Source: SHLQ01 sp964451305
GTDB taxonomy: Bacteria; Actinomycetota; Acidimicrobiia; Acidimicrobiales; SHLQ01
NCBI GenBank assembly: GCA_964451305.1
Contig: CAYVHV010000004.1
Span: forward strand, 62,001-126,000
Length of the DNA stretch: 64,000 nt
Direction of reading: 5' to 3'
In this document: positions 49,783 through 58,816 of the stretch, piece after piece
Layout of the letters: each line of letters opens with the position of its first letter
Numbering within the stretch: the stretch's first letter is position 1
Translations under genes and position numbers: made by a program
Notes under the pieces: model-generated
The model's input: only the letters and a program-made list of their open reading frames with translations
What the model was told of the DNA's origin: nothing
The model's database searches: none

Positions 49783-50754
49783 ATGGCATATGGGATCGAA
49801 GATCTCACCGTCAATATCAATACGGTTAACCGACCGGAGTATCTCGAAGCCTGCTTGAAGAGTCTGATCGAGACGACTCCGGAGGGAGCGCCGCTCCAGA
49901 TCGTTTTTAACGGGACCCCACCCGATATCCGTGACCGGACGATCGCTCAGGCGCAGAGCTGGAGAGGGCCGACCCGTTTCGAGTACCTCGAAGAGATGCT
50001 GTCGGTCGACGAATCACACAACCACGCACTGGCTGGTATCGAGACGCCACTCGTGAACTTCATGGGAGACGACGACATCGTCCTCGGGAGTCGCTTCCCA
50101 GCGATTCTCGACGCGTTCAACACGATGGAACCAGAACCGGCAGTCGTGACGACCTTTGCTCGGCGAATCGCCGGAGATGCGTTCACGCCAGCGATTGGCT
50201 CGAACAAGGATCTCGGCCCAACGACGGTCGAGCAATGGCGTGAATTTCACTCGACTGGCCAAGCCTATGAATTGCTGTGGCCCGGGTCGGTGTTGCGAAC
50301 AGATCTCCTCCGATCCTTCGGTGGCTTTGAGGCGCCGTATGCGCAGAGCTTCGACAACCGCATCTTCTCTCAGATGTCATTTCTTGGTCCGGTTGTAGCG
50401 CTCCCGGAACGGAACTTCGGGTTCCGTATCCATCAGGGGTCGATGTCATCAACGAACTGGCAGGCTCAAAACGAGATCGTACGCTTCGTCGCTGCCTCTC
50501 ACTCGGCGAACCTCGAAGGCCGACCCGAGCCCACGTTTGAAGAGTTCCGTCACGCCGAATCCACCGATCCGTCCTACGTGCAACTTCGGCGCCAGCTCCG
50601 AGATCGGTCGCGCATCCACTTTCGCAAGGGTGGCCAGTTAGCTCTCGGCGGAGACAAAGCGCGAGGAGTCGCGAACATCGCGGCATCAGCACTTCTTTGG
50701 CCGCCAGCATTTATTGAGAAGCTCGCCGATCAAGTCGGCAGCCGTTCGTCGTAA
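49783..50754 (+). CDS. GT2-type glycosyltransferase
   Basis: 323 residues, two bases after the nucleotidyltransferase stop. GT-A fold: LTVNINTVNRPEYLEACLKSL at the N-terminus, then the metal-binding GDDD (95-98) in NFMGDDDIVLGSRFPAI. No membrane helix is apparent, so it works in the cytoplasm or at the membrane face. It would transfer a sugar from the activated donor made by the operon to a lipid, glycan or other acceptor. Substrate cannot be read from sequence. The 3' end is 9 bases from the convergent GT4 gene. Confidence 0.82.
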   Translation: MAYGIEDLTVNINTVNRPEYLEACLKSLIETTPEGAPLQIVFNGTPPDIRDRTIAQAQSWRGPTRFEYLEEMLSVDESHNHALAGIETPLVNFMGDDDIVLGSRFPAILDAFNTMEPEPAVVTTFARRIAGDAFTPAIGSNKDLGPTTVEQWREFHSTGQAYELLWPGSVLRTDLLRSFGGFEAPYAQSFDNRIFSQMSFLGPVVALPERNFGFRIHQGSMSSTNWQAQNEIVRFVAASHSANLEGRPEPTFEEFRHAESTDPSYVQLRRQLRDRSRIHFRKGGQLALGGDKARGVANIAASALLWPPAFIEKLADQVGSRSS

Positions 50755-50763
50755 GGCCGGAGC

Positions 50764-51927
50764 CTACGAACGAAGCGTGAGCGCCGCTTCGATGCCGTCG
50801 GCGAAGCGTTCGACCATGCCGTCGATGGTGTAGGTCGCAGCGCTGATATCGCACCCGACCTGCAGCTTCTGCAACGCCGCTGGGTCCAAGAGGAGTTCGG
50901 CGGTAGCCGCTCCAAGCTCGGAAGCAGTGGCACCTTCGGTGAGGACCAGCGCGTTCTCGCCATCCTTCAAATAGTCGAACTCGTGGCTATGGACGGCGTG
51001 TTCGGTCGTAACCATCGGTGTGCGAAAGGCAAAGGCATCGATGGCATGGAGCCCGATGAGCCCCGGCTGAATCGTGATGTCAGCGAGCGCTCCTACCGCA
51101 GCTTTGTCCGCGGCGAACCGTGGTCCAAGGGCATGGAGCCACGGCCTGGTCTTTGCGGCATTTTCGATCGTCTTGTCGTCACCTTGGCCGAGGACAAAGA
51201 ACTCAAAGTCGGGAACTCTCGAACGGATTTCATCGAGCGTCTCGACAAGAAATGGAAGTCGCTTCCATTGATCGAGGGCCGACACCATCCATCCCATGTG
51301 GGACGATCGGTCGTTGGCATCGGCGAGCAGCTGGGCGAGTTCGGGGTCGACGGCGCCAGGGTTGGGCAGGTCTGCATCCGAGTTCCGTGAGTTGTTGACC
51401 ACCGAGATCTGCTCGCGTGGTAAGCCGAGTCCTTCAACAATGTCCGCAGAGCGTTGTGTGTAGGCAAAGAACCAGTCGACGTGAGGTGCGACCTTCTTCT
51501 TCAGCGCTTCGGCTGCAGGGTTCGCCTCTTCTTCGTTGAAGTGCGCACCGTGGCCCCACATGGCGACGAGGGGGCCACCGAGGCGTCGGTGAGCCATTGC
51601 AATGTATGTGAAGGGCAGCGCGGCTTCGTTCTGGACGATGATCAAGTCAGCATCGCGAGCCTTTCGCCAGACCGGCTGCCAGGTCACTTCGGTGCCCTTG
51701 ATGGACATGACCTTGTTCGGTACGAACGTGGCCCATGCCGGACGGACTGAATCGTTGCGGGAGCTGCGACTCTTTGGCGGGGCGCCGTGGATGACCTCCA
51801 TGTCGATCCCGCGTGCATCGAGAACAGGTTCGAGGTGGGTGTAGAACGCTTCTCGGTAGCTCGGGATCCACTCCATGGTGAATCGAACGAGTGGGCGTCC
51901 TTTGGCTCGGTTCTCCATGGCTGTCAT
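50764..51927 (-). CDS. GT4-type glycosyltransferase
   Basis: 387 residues; an ATG at 51918 is also possible. GT-B pattern: an N-terminal domain with LIIVQNEAALPFTYIAMAHRR, then a C-terminal domain with FEFFVLGQGDD, ITIQPGLIGLHAIDAFAFRTPMVTTE and LKDGENALVLTEG, the donor-binding region of GT4 enzymes. The usual first glycine-rich loop is not obvious. It is convergent with the GT2 gene, so it is a separate transcript, but its place next to the operon suggests that it belongs to the same glycan pathway. Confidence 0.82.
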   Translation of the reverse strand: MTAMENRAKGRPLVRFTMEWIPSYREAFYTHLEPVLDARGIDMEVIHGAPPKSRSSRNDSVRPAWATFVPNKVMSIKGTEVTWQPVWRKARDADLIIVQNEAALPFTYIAMAHRRLGGPLVAMWGHGAHFNEEEANPAAEALKKKVAPHVDWFFAYTQRSADIVEGLGLPREQISVVNNSRNSDADLPNPGAVDPELAQLLADANDRSSHMGWMVSALDQWKRLPFLVETLDEIRSRVPDFEFFVLGQGDDKTIENAAKTRPWLHALGPRFAADKAAVGALADITIQPGLIGLHAIDAFAFRTPMVTTEHAVHSHEFDYLKDGENALVLTEGATASELGAATAELLLDPAALQKLQVGCDISAATYTIDGMVERFADGIEAALTLRS

Positions 51928-52247
51928 CGCTGATTGCTTTCGGACTGGAGTGTCACGACATGGCTTTCACAATTGGGGGGCGTGGTCTGGCTATCCAACC
52001 ATGCCACGGGAAGCTCCGCCGGTGGCTGAGGGTACTGGCCGCGTTCGGCGTTCACCAGTCTTGGAATACTCGGTGTCATAAATTCGTCCCGAAAACGCTG
52101 TCGTAAACCCGTTGGGGACGACGCTTTTGCTCATGGGTGTGGGGTGCGCTCCCCGCACGCTGTGATCGGGCTGCTGTGGAAAAACTCGCTCCGGTGTTCC
52201 ATACTCTGGTGGGGCGGCAGAGGTGAAAGCGTTGAGGTGATTCTCAC
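51928..52247. other. 320-base divergent region between GT4 and Ser/Thr kinase genes
   Basis: No gene seen. It contains a small hairpin (52144-52148 with 52154-52158) and, just before the kinase, GAGGTGA as ribosome site. A possible -10-like CATACT lies near 52200. It must hold the promoters of both neighbours. Confidence 0.5.
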
Positions 52248-54621
52248 GTGAACATTGATGGCTACGGCGACCTATCGCTCGTTGGGGCTGGCGGTAACGC
52301 GCACGTCTACCGTGCGAGCCAATTCGCGACCGGCGATGTCGTTGCAATAAAGGTGCTGCGCGGAGGCGGTGATCCAGGAGTCGCTCGGCGCTTTGCTCGA
52401 GAACGAGACGCGATGGATGCGCTCGTGGCGTTGGACAACGTGGCGCCGATCCTCGAGTCCGGAACGACCGATGCTGGAGATCCGTATCTCGTGATGCCAC
52501 TGTTCGAGGGCGGTTCGCTCCAACAGCGAATCGTTGGAGGCCCAGTGCCGTGGCGCGAAGCGCTCGGTCTGGTTCACAAGGTCAGCAGCGCCGTTGCCCA
52601 AGCCCACGAGCGTCGGATTCTCCATCTCGACGTGAAGCCTGCCAATGTGCTTCTCGATGGTTCAGGCGAACCGTTTCTGGCCGATTTTGGGATCGCCGAA
52701 AGCATGGGCACGACCGCTTCTATGTCGGCGCAGATGCTCACACCGGCCTATACACCGCCCGAGCGTCTCAACGGTTCGAAGCCATCCGAGCAGACCGACA
52801 TTTACGGTCTCGGCGGTCTGCTGTTTGCGCTTCTCGCTGGTGAAGCCCCCTTCGTCCTCGAAGCGGGTATGACCCCGGCAGCGATGTTCGTCGCGGTTCT
52901 CAACCACGACGTTTCGACGGTGAAGATCGATGGAGTCGCTCCAGCGGTCGTGGTCGAATTGGTCGCGAGCACACTCTCCAAGTCGATCGACGAGCGTCCA
53001 CAGACAGCTCTCGAACTTTGCGAACGAATCGAAGAGATCCTCGACGACGATTCGTTGCGGGCATTCGACCCGGTCATTGGATTCCGTCTGGCTGCCGAGG
53101 ACGAGACAGCCTCTCACCCGGGCGAAGCAGCCGGTCAGAGTGAAGTATCGGTCGACGAAATCATCGGGGAAGCAGCGATACCGCTCGACGCCGATCGAGA
53201 GCTGATCTCGTTTGCGACACCACTAGAACGGAGCGACGACGAAGACGACGACGACCGCTTGTTCGCGATTTGGGTTGCTGCAGCACTCATCTTCATCTGC
53301 GTTGGGATCGCAGGTGCAATAACGGCGACGGCATGGAACGATCGCGACACACGAACGGGTGGCGGTGGCGGTGCCGAGTCGCTCGTACTTGATGCTCTTA
53401 TTGATAACGATGTCGCGACAGCGGGATCGACCACCGAGTTGACGAGTTCGCCCGCTACCCAACAGCCCCAAGTAGGCGGACTCGCGCAATCGGCCGATGA
53501 CCGGCGGAGGGGAGACGAAACCGACCGTTCGTCTCCAGCCGATCGCGAGCCGAGCGTCGGGGAGGTGCTCGATTCCGACGGTTTCGAGGGTGATATCAGG
53601 AGCGACGTCGACGGTGATGTCCTCGATGGCGATCGTATTTCGGTCATCGTCGCTGGAGTGGCAGAGGATGCTGCGGGACCAGCCGACGTCGTTCCACCGA
53701 TCGTCGATGCGATTCCGATCAATTCCACACCTGTTACAGTCCCCGATGCTGACGAGCAACGTGGCGAGCAGGGTCGCGAACGGGTCGCTGAGGGTACGCC
53801 GGCCCCCACGACAGCGCCCACCACAACCGTTGCTCGGCCGGTCACCACGAGAGCACCGCGAACCACGACGGCTGCTCCGNNNNNNNNNNNNNNNNNNNNN
53901 NNNNNNNNNNNNNNNNNNNNNNNNNNNNNNNNNNNNNNNNNNNNNNNNNNNNNNNNNNNNNNNNNNNNNNNNNNNNNNNGCTCCGAAGGTCACCACGACG
54001 CAAGTCCTCGCCACAACCGAACCTCTCGAGTTCGAAGAGCGAATCGATATTGGTTCCCTCAGCGATACCCAGGTTCGGTTCCGCTTCACCACGAGTAGCA
54101 ACACTGGATATACCGCGACGATTCGCTCCGGCGGATCCACCGTGACGACACGGACCGGTACAGCTGCTGCAGGACAAATCGAATCTGTCACGGTCAACGG
54201 GCTAACGCCGGGCACCGACTACACCGTTCAGGTCACTCTCAACGGCGAATCGTCGGTTACCTCCACACCCGTGGCATTCCGAACATCGGGTGGAAACGCA
54301 ACGACGGCGGCAGAACAGGTCGCCGTGGAGAATCTTCGGCTTGCGTCTACCGAGTCAACTCGATTCCAGGTCAACTACGAGTCCAACGTGTGTGCGAACG
54401 GATCATTTGTGATTCGCGAAGCCGGTGGCGCAGTCGTTGGATCGAATGCTGGTCAAGCGAGTGGATGCACGACCCGGCACCTCGGCGTTCCTGGTTTCTG
54501 GACGCCAGCGCTACGTCCGAATACCACCTACGTCATTACGGTGACGGTGGAAGCAAACGGACAAGGTCAGGGCAACGGCAACACCGCTAGTCAAAGCCTC
54601 ACGGTGACGACCGCCGGATAG
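52248..54621 (+). CDS. Transmembrane Ser/Thr protein kinase with extracellular repeat domain (interrupted by an assembly gap)
   Basis: GTG start behind GAGGTGA. Cytoplasmic kinase domain: LVGAGGNAHVY, lysine in VAIKVLRG (K35), HLDVKPANVLL (D128, N133; HLD replaces HRD), DFG (146-148) and TPPE (169-172). One membrane helix lies near 340-362 (FAIWVAAALIFICVGIAGAI). Outside comes an acidic, Ser/Thr/Pro-rich linker with TT-AP repeats at both gap edges, then two fibronectin-III-like modules (VRFRFTTSSNTGYTATI; VTVNGLTPGTDYTVQV). The parts are in different frames only because the gap is written as 100 N; a true gap of a multiple of three would join them. Probable sensor kinase for the cell surface. 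Confidence 0.82.
53880..53979. other. Assembly gap (100 N) within the Ser/Thr kinase gene
   Basis: A run of exactly 100 unknown bases, a common placeholder for a gap of unknown length. It lies in low-complexity Thr/Ala/Pro-coding sequence, which may have broken the assembly. Confidence 0.97.
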
Positions 54622-54702
54622 TCCACTACGTGTCGTCGCCAGACCCGCAAATCCGAAATTGTTTTTCTTCAACTTCGGCAACGTGCTGCCGACGAGCATT
54701 GC

Positions 54703-55329
54703 ATGAAGACAAAACCAGATCGTGTTGTCATGATCGATGACCAAGTCTCATTTGTTGATGCATTTGGGCTTGCGCTGTCGCTTACCGACGACCTCAAACT
54801 TGTTGGGCGGGCGGCCGAAGCCAGTGAAGGGATTGACCTATGCACGTCCCATGTCCCCGATCTTGTTGTCACCGACTACCGACTTCCCGGCGGAGAAACG
54901 GGCACGCAGATCGCTGAGCGACTCCGTGCCAACGGGTTCAAAGCGCCGATCATCGTTCTCACCGGTTTCCTAGCACCACAGGTGCAGCGAGAAGTCGACG
55001 CCCTGCCGGGTGTCACCGCAATCTCGAAGGACTCATCGATCCAGAACATCGTCACCGAAATGCGATCGACAGTCGCAGGTCGCTGCGCGGAGTCGGCGCC
55101 GTCGAAACCGTGCACCGATGGTGGGGTGGGGTTGACCAACGCCGAACTGAAAGTGCTCGAAGCGCTCAACACCGGAGCAGCGCCGAACGAGATTTCAGAG
55201 CTCTTGCACCTCTCGGTGCACACCGTTCGAGGTCGCATTAAGTCCATCTACCGGAAGCTCTCGGTGAGCTCTCTCGGCGAAGCGATTGCAACCGCCACTC
55301 GGATGGGCGTCCTCGTCCCTCCGGCCTGA
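54703..55329 (+). CDS. LuxR/NarL-type response regulator
   Basis: 208 residues. Receiver domain: VMIDDQVSF (D12, D13), phosphorylation aspartate in VVTDYRLPGGE (D58), T87 in VLTGFL and K109 in AISKDSS. The output domain is a LuxR helix-turn-helix (LTNAELKVLEALNTGAAPNEISELLHLSVHTVRGRIKSIYRKL). A histidine kinase lies 1.5 kb downstream at 56794 and may be its partner, but they are not adjacent. It starts about 80 bases after the Ser/Thr kinase gene and ends 17 before the next gene. Confidence 0.9.
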   Translation: MKTKPDRVVMIDDQVSFVDAFGLALSLTDDLKLVGRAAEASEGIDLCTSHVPDLVVTDYRLPGGETGTQIAERLRANGFKAPIIVLTGFLAPQVQREVDALPGVTAISKDSSIQNIVTEMRSTVAGRCAESAPSKPCTDGGVGLTNAELKVLEALNTGAAPNEISELLHLSVHTVRGRIKSIYRKLSVSSLGEAIATATRMGVLVPPA

Positions 55330-55346
55330 TCGGAGGACGGTAGAGC

Positions 55347-56258
55347 ATGACCAGTAACGACATGATCGACCTCGTGGCAGAAGATCACTCGTTGGTCGCC
55401 GGCGTGGGAAGCGACCTCGACCAGATCCGGTCAGTACTTTTAGGGCCAACAGTCGATTTGGTCGAGGAACAACAACGCCAGATCGAGGCCCTCACGAATC
55501 GCATCGCCACGCTCGAGCAGATCATCATCGACAAATCCGGTCGTGCCCAAGCGGTCGACGCCGTCCTCGTCGATGCGGTTCGAAATTCGACGCGGCAGGT
55601 CGGTGAACTCGGTTACGCCCTGCAACCCGAGATCGACAAAGCCGTGTATGCGTCCGCTCGTGCCGAGGACACGCTCCTCGCCGAGGCGCTCTACCCCGTA
55701 ATCGGACCAGCGGTCCGCAAGATGATCGCCGCGATGTTCACCCCCGATAGCAGCAACGCCTTCCACGTAGAACAGATTCTTCTCATCGAACGGTCTACGG
55801 GCCTGATGCTGGCCTCGACAGCGACCGATGCCCGCGCCCTCGACGATGCCGACGTGGTTTCCGGGATGATCGACGCACTGACAACCTTTGTCCAGGACGC
55901 GTTTGAAGCTTCCGGGAACGACGGGTTTTCAGATCTTCGAGTCGGTGACTTGTCGCTCCTCGTCGAGACTGGACCTCAGGCGGTGATTGCATCGGTGGTG
56001 CGAGGATTGCCAACCCAGGCGTACAGAGATCACGCTGCCGACACTCTCGAGACCTTCCACGTTGCATACAGCGGCCAGCTCGCGAACTTCGATGGTTCAA
56101 TCGAGGCGTTCGATGGTGCGGCCGACGCGCTCGGCGAACTGCACGCCGGCGCAGCGGCGCTCGCCGAAGCAGAGAAGCGGAAAACACTCGTCGTGTTCGT
56201 GCTTGCTGCTAGTGTCCTTATTGCGCTCCTAGCGGTGGGTGGAGTGCTCCTCACGTAG
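55347..56258 (+). CDS. Membrane-tethered coiled-coil protein with LLLGP motif and conserved VIGP domain (function unknown)
   Basis: 303 residues behind GGAGGA. An N-terminal motif DLDQIRSVLLGP (23-34) leads into a coiled coil (35-65). The domain at about 90-260 has ALQPEIDKAVYASAR, EALYPVIGPAVRKMI, VEQILLIERSTGLML, DADVVSGMIDALTTFVQDAF and LRVGDLSLLVETGPQA. I recall these blocks from the N-terminal region of larger OmpA-family proteins in proteobacteria and cyanobacteria, next to Rab-like GTPases; here there is no OmpA domain, only a C-terminal helix (about 283-302) as membrane anchor. The domain precedes the GTPase gene. No biochemical function is known to me. Confidence 0.75.
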   Translation: MTSNDMIDLVAEDHSLVAGVGSDLDQIRSVLLGPTVDLVEEQQRQIEALTNRIATLEQIIIDKSGRAQAVDAVLVDAVRNSTRQVGELGYALQPEIDKAVYASARAEDTLLAEALYPVIGPAVRKMIAAMFTPDSSNAFHVEQILLIERSTGLMLASTATDARALDDADVVSGMIDALTTFVQDAFEASGNDGFSDLRVGDLSLLVETGPQAVIASVVRGLPTQAYRDHAADTLETFHVAYSGQLANFDGSIEAFDGAADALGELHAGAAALAEAEKRKTLVVFVLAASVLIALLAVGGVLLT

Positions 56259-56279
56259 CGATGCAGCCAGGAGCACAAA

Positions 56280-56786
56280 TTGGCTATCCTCAAGTCCACT
56301 GCAGTTGGGATCACACGAGCAAAGGTCGTGCTACTCGGCGCTCCTGCAGTCGGAAAGACGAGCCTCGTTGCACGGTATGTGCACAGCGTTTTTTCCGAAC
56401 ATCACAAATCGACGCTCGGTGTAAAAGTCGACCGACGCACCGTCACTCTCGACGAACAAACGGTCGCCATGCTCATCTGGGATATGCACGGTGAAGCCGA
56501 GGGTCTCGACCTGCCAGCGAACTACCTCTCTGGAGCTGCAGCGGCGATCGTCGTTGCCGATAGCAGCCGGCCAGAAACCGTCGACGTTGCCCGAAGTCTG
56601 GGCGAACGATTTCTGAGGTCTTCCCCTTCGGCCCAAGTACTTTTTGTTGCGAACAAGGCGGACTTGGAGATCGATCAGGCTGCGCTCGACGAGAAATTTG
56701 CTGGGCTTGAGGCTCATCCGACGTCGGCGAAGTCAGGCGCTGGAGTCGAGGAATTGTTCCTCAAGATTGCTCGATCGGTCAACTAG
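56280..56786 (+). CDS. Ras/Rab-like small GTPase
   Basis: 168 residues, TTG start with AGGAG six bases upstream; no ATG fits. All five G motifs are visible: GAPAVGKT (20-27), T45 in KSTLGVKV, WDMHGE (67-72; most Ras-like proteins have WDxxGQ), NKAD (125-128) and TSAKSG (148-153). It looks like a bacterial Rab-like GTPase with no lipid or membrane anchor. It follows the coiled-coil membrane protein gene by 21 bases and is convergent with the histidine kinase. It may be a switch that acts on that membrane protein. Confidence 0.9.
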   Translation: MAILKSTAVGITRAKVVLLGAPAVGKTSLVARYVHSVFSEHHKSTLGVKVDRRTVTLDEQTVAMLIWDMHGEAEGLDLPANYLSGAAAAIVVADSSRPETVDVARSLGERFLRSSPSAQVLFVANKADLEIDQAALDEKFAGLEAHPTSAKSGAGVEELFLKIARSVN

Positions 56787-56793
56787 CCACGAG

Positions 56794-57927
56794 CTACGCA
56801 GCGACCTGTGCTTCTGGAAGTTCCATCCAGAACACGGAGCCCACGGGCGAGCCTTCGTCCACTCCGAGCTCGCCACCGTAGGCTTCGATGATTCGGCGGC
56901 TCAGCGCCAATCCAATTCCGGTGCCCTCGGCGTCTGTCGACGCTCGCTCGAACAGTTGGAAAACGCGAGCTCGATCGTCGCTGTCGATGCCGACGCCATT
57001 GTCGGTCAACATGATTCGATAGTTTCGGTCAGGAGTTACCTCGGCCCGAATATCGAGCTGGAGTGGCCGATCTGGATGTCGATAGTTGACCGCGTTCTTG
57101 ATGAGGTTCGCAAAGACGCTCTGCAGCGGAACTTCACGACCGGAAACGATCGGTAGGTCTTTGACGGTCACCTCAGCGCCAGCGGCCTGGAGAGGTTCGG
57201 CCAACGTGTCGAGAGCGGACTTCACGACACGATCGAGATCGACCGGTTCGACCCAGGTCGCGTCTCCTTGTGTCCGCGAGAACTCGAGGAGGTACTGCAC
57301 CTGTTGGTTCATCGTCGTGACGCCGGAACGAATGGCGTCCGCGCACTGGCGAGCACGTTCGCCAGATTGGGAGTCATCATCGGGAACGAGACGTTCGAGC
57401 ACCTCGGCATAGATCGCAACCGAACGAAGCGGAGAGACCAGCTCATGTGCTGCGATGTATGCGAACTGTTCGAGATCGGTGTTGGACGCTGCGAGTTGAT
57501 CACGTGCGACTTTGAGTTCTTGTTGATTTGCTCGAAGAACTGACCCGAGTTGGTCGAGACGAATTCGTTCGACGGTCCGGTCGAGTCGCTCCTCGATAAG
57601 TGTTGCTACTCTGCCGAGGCTATCTAGGGCCTCATCGGAGAGCTGATCGGCGCCGTGATGAGCAACCGCGAGCCAGCCCGACTCAGCCGATGGACCGGTG
57701 ACAGGAATCGTCAGGAGTGATCGCACGCCATCTGCTGCTCCGAGAACGTCCCGTACGTGGCCAGCGAGCTGAGCATGTATCGCCCAGTCCTCGTGACCAC
57801 CGATCGAACTCGCTCCGGCGTGAAGGCGAAATTCGGGGTCGCCGAGTATGACCAACTCAGCAGAGTCGGCGCCAGTTGAGCTGGCAGCGAGTTCGACGAG
57901 ATGTCGAAGCATGGAGTTTCCGGACAT
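56794..57927 (-). CDS. GAF-domain sensor histidine kinase
   Basis: 377 residues; an ATG five codons in is also possible. An N-terminal GAF-like domain (about 1-115: LLTIPVTGPSAESGWLAVAHHG) is followed by the HisKA helix with the phospho-histidine in YIAAHELVSPLRSV (H161) and an HATPase domain with NLIKNAVNY (N278), DNGVGID and GTGIGLALSRRIIEAYGG. No membrane helix, so it is a cytoplasmic kinase like bacteriophytochrome-type ones. It is convergent with the GTPase gene (8 bases apart) and within reach of the response regulator at 54703. Confidence 0.92.
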   Translation of the reverse strand: MSGNSMLRHLVELAASSTGADSAELVILGDPEFRLHAGASSIGGHEDWAIHAQLAGHVRDVLGAADGVRSLLTIPVTGPSAESGWLAVAHHGADQLSDEALDSLGRVATLIEERLDRTVERIRLDQLGSVLRANQQELKVARDQLAASNTDLEQFAYIAAHELVSPLRSVAIYAEVLERLVPDDDSQSGERARQCADAIRSGVTTMNQQVQYLLEFSRTQGDATWVEPVDLDRVVKSALDTLAEPLQAAGAEVTVKDLPIVSGREVPLQSVFANLIKNAVNYRHPDRPLQLDIRAEVTPDRNYRIMLTDNGVGIDSDDRARVFQLFERASTDAEGTGIGLALSRRIIEAYGGELGVDEGSPVGSVFWMELPEAQVAA

Positions 57928-58121
57928 GGTTCAGCTGTCGGCGGCTTTCGGCTCAAGTTCAGTACCTTTTCACAATTCATCAAGACAACTCACGAACACC
58001 CCTAGATCGAGTCGAATCAGCATCGAATGGCTCGACGTGAGGAAAGTTGGCGTTTGGCTCAACCTCGAGGGTCTTAGGCCGATCAGACCAGTAGCAGATA
58101 AGTCGAACGGCCTAGACGGCC

Positions 58122-58685
58122 ATGGAGCACAACACAATGGCAACGAGCAAAACGGCAACGAGCAAAACGGCAGCGAGCAAGACAGCGACGAGCAAGACGG
58201 GCGCACAGAATAACGACGGCCTAGAGATCACGCTCCCCGATGGTGCTCCGTCCAACTTTGGAAACGATGAACTTGGCCAGATCCGAAGCTTGTTGTTTGG
58301 ACAGCACGCCAGTGAGACCCTCGCACGCATCGAACGGGTCGAACACGATCTGCTCAATGCGATTGCTGAGATGCAGAAGACGATCGATGCACGATTCGCT
58401 GAGATGGAGAACCGAATCGCAGCTGAGGTTGATGTTCGAACGTCCGTGGCTGCCAACATCGTGACTCGCATCGATGAAGAAGCTGCTGCGCGACGCGATG
58501 CTCAGATCGACCTGCGTACCAACATCGACCGGCGCTCGGCTCAGATTCGACAAGATCTGCGAGCTGCAACGTCGGAGCTGTCAGAGCGCATCCACGATGT
58601 CGATGCTGACCTCCGCGAACGCAACGTGAACCGCGAAGCGCTGGCGGACCTGTTCGAACAAGCAGCGAACAATCTGACGAACTGA
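58122..58685 (+). CDS. Coiled-coil protein with the same IRSLLFG motif as the GTPase-linked membrane protein
   Basis: 187 residues from ATG 58122; an ATG at 58137 is a second option. The first 27 residues are basic Ser/Thr/Lys repeats coded by a 15-bp tandem array. At 51-60 comes LGQIRSLLFG, a counterpart of DQIRSVLLG in the 55347 gene product. From about 62 to 170 the sequence is a long charged coiled coil (AEMQKTIDARFAEMENRI), ending in REALADLFEQAANNL. I recall similar short coiled-coil proteins with this end motif beside bacterial Rab-like GTPases. No signal peptide or membrane helix. Confidence 0.72.
   Translation: MEHNTMATSKTATSKTAASKTATSKTGAQNNDGLEITLPDGAPSNFGNDELGQIRSLLFGQHASETLARIERVEHDLLNAIAEMQKTIDARFAEMENRIAAEVDVRTSVAANIVTRIDEEAAARRDAQIDLRTNIDRRSAQIRQDLRAATSELSERIHDVDADLRERNVNREALADLFEQAANNLTN
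58140..58199 (+). repeat. Four in-frame 15-bp tandem repeats coding (A-T-S-K-T)-type units
   Basis: Units at 58140, 58155, 58170 and 58185; the first two are identical, the others differ at three or four bases. They code ATSKT, ATSKT, AASKT, ATSKT at the start of the coiled-coil protein. Copy number could change by slippage without a frameshift. Confidence 0.9.
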
Positions 58686-58816
58686 AACCGTTGATGACCC
58701 CTGTGAGGGTGCCAAATTTTGGGTGACGCTGGCAGAGGAACTACTCCCACGCCGATGTCGTCCGATGGGTATATGACGCCGAAGCTGTTGGGCTCGGCGA
58801 AAAGGGGGCAACACCC

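Noticed and set aside
54390..54590. Small alternative frames around the fibronectin-like modules
   Set aside because: Shadows of the extracellular part of the Ser/Thr kinase.
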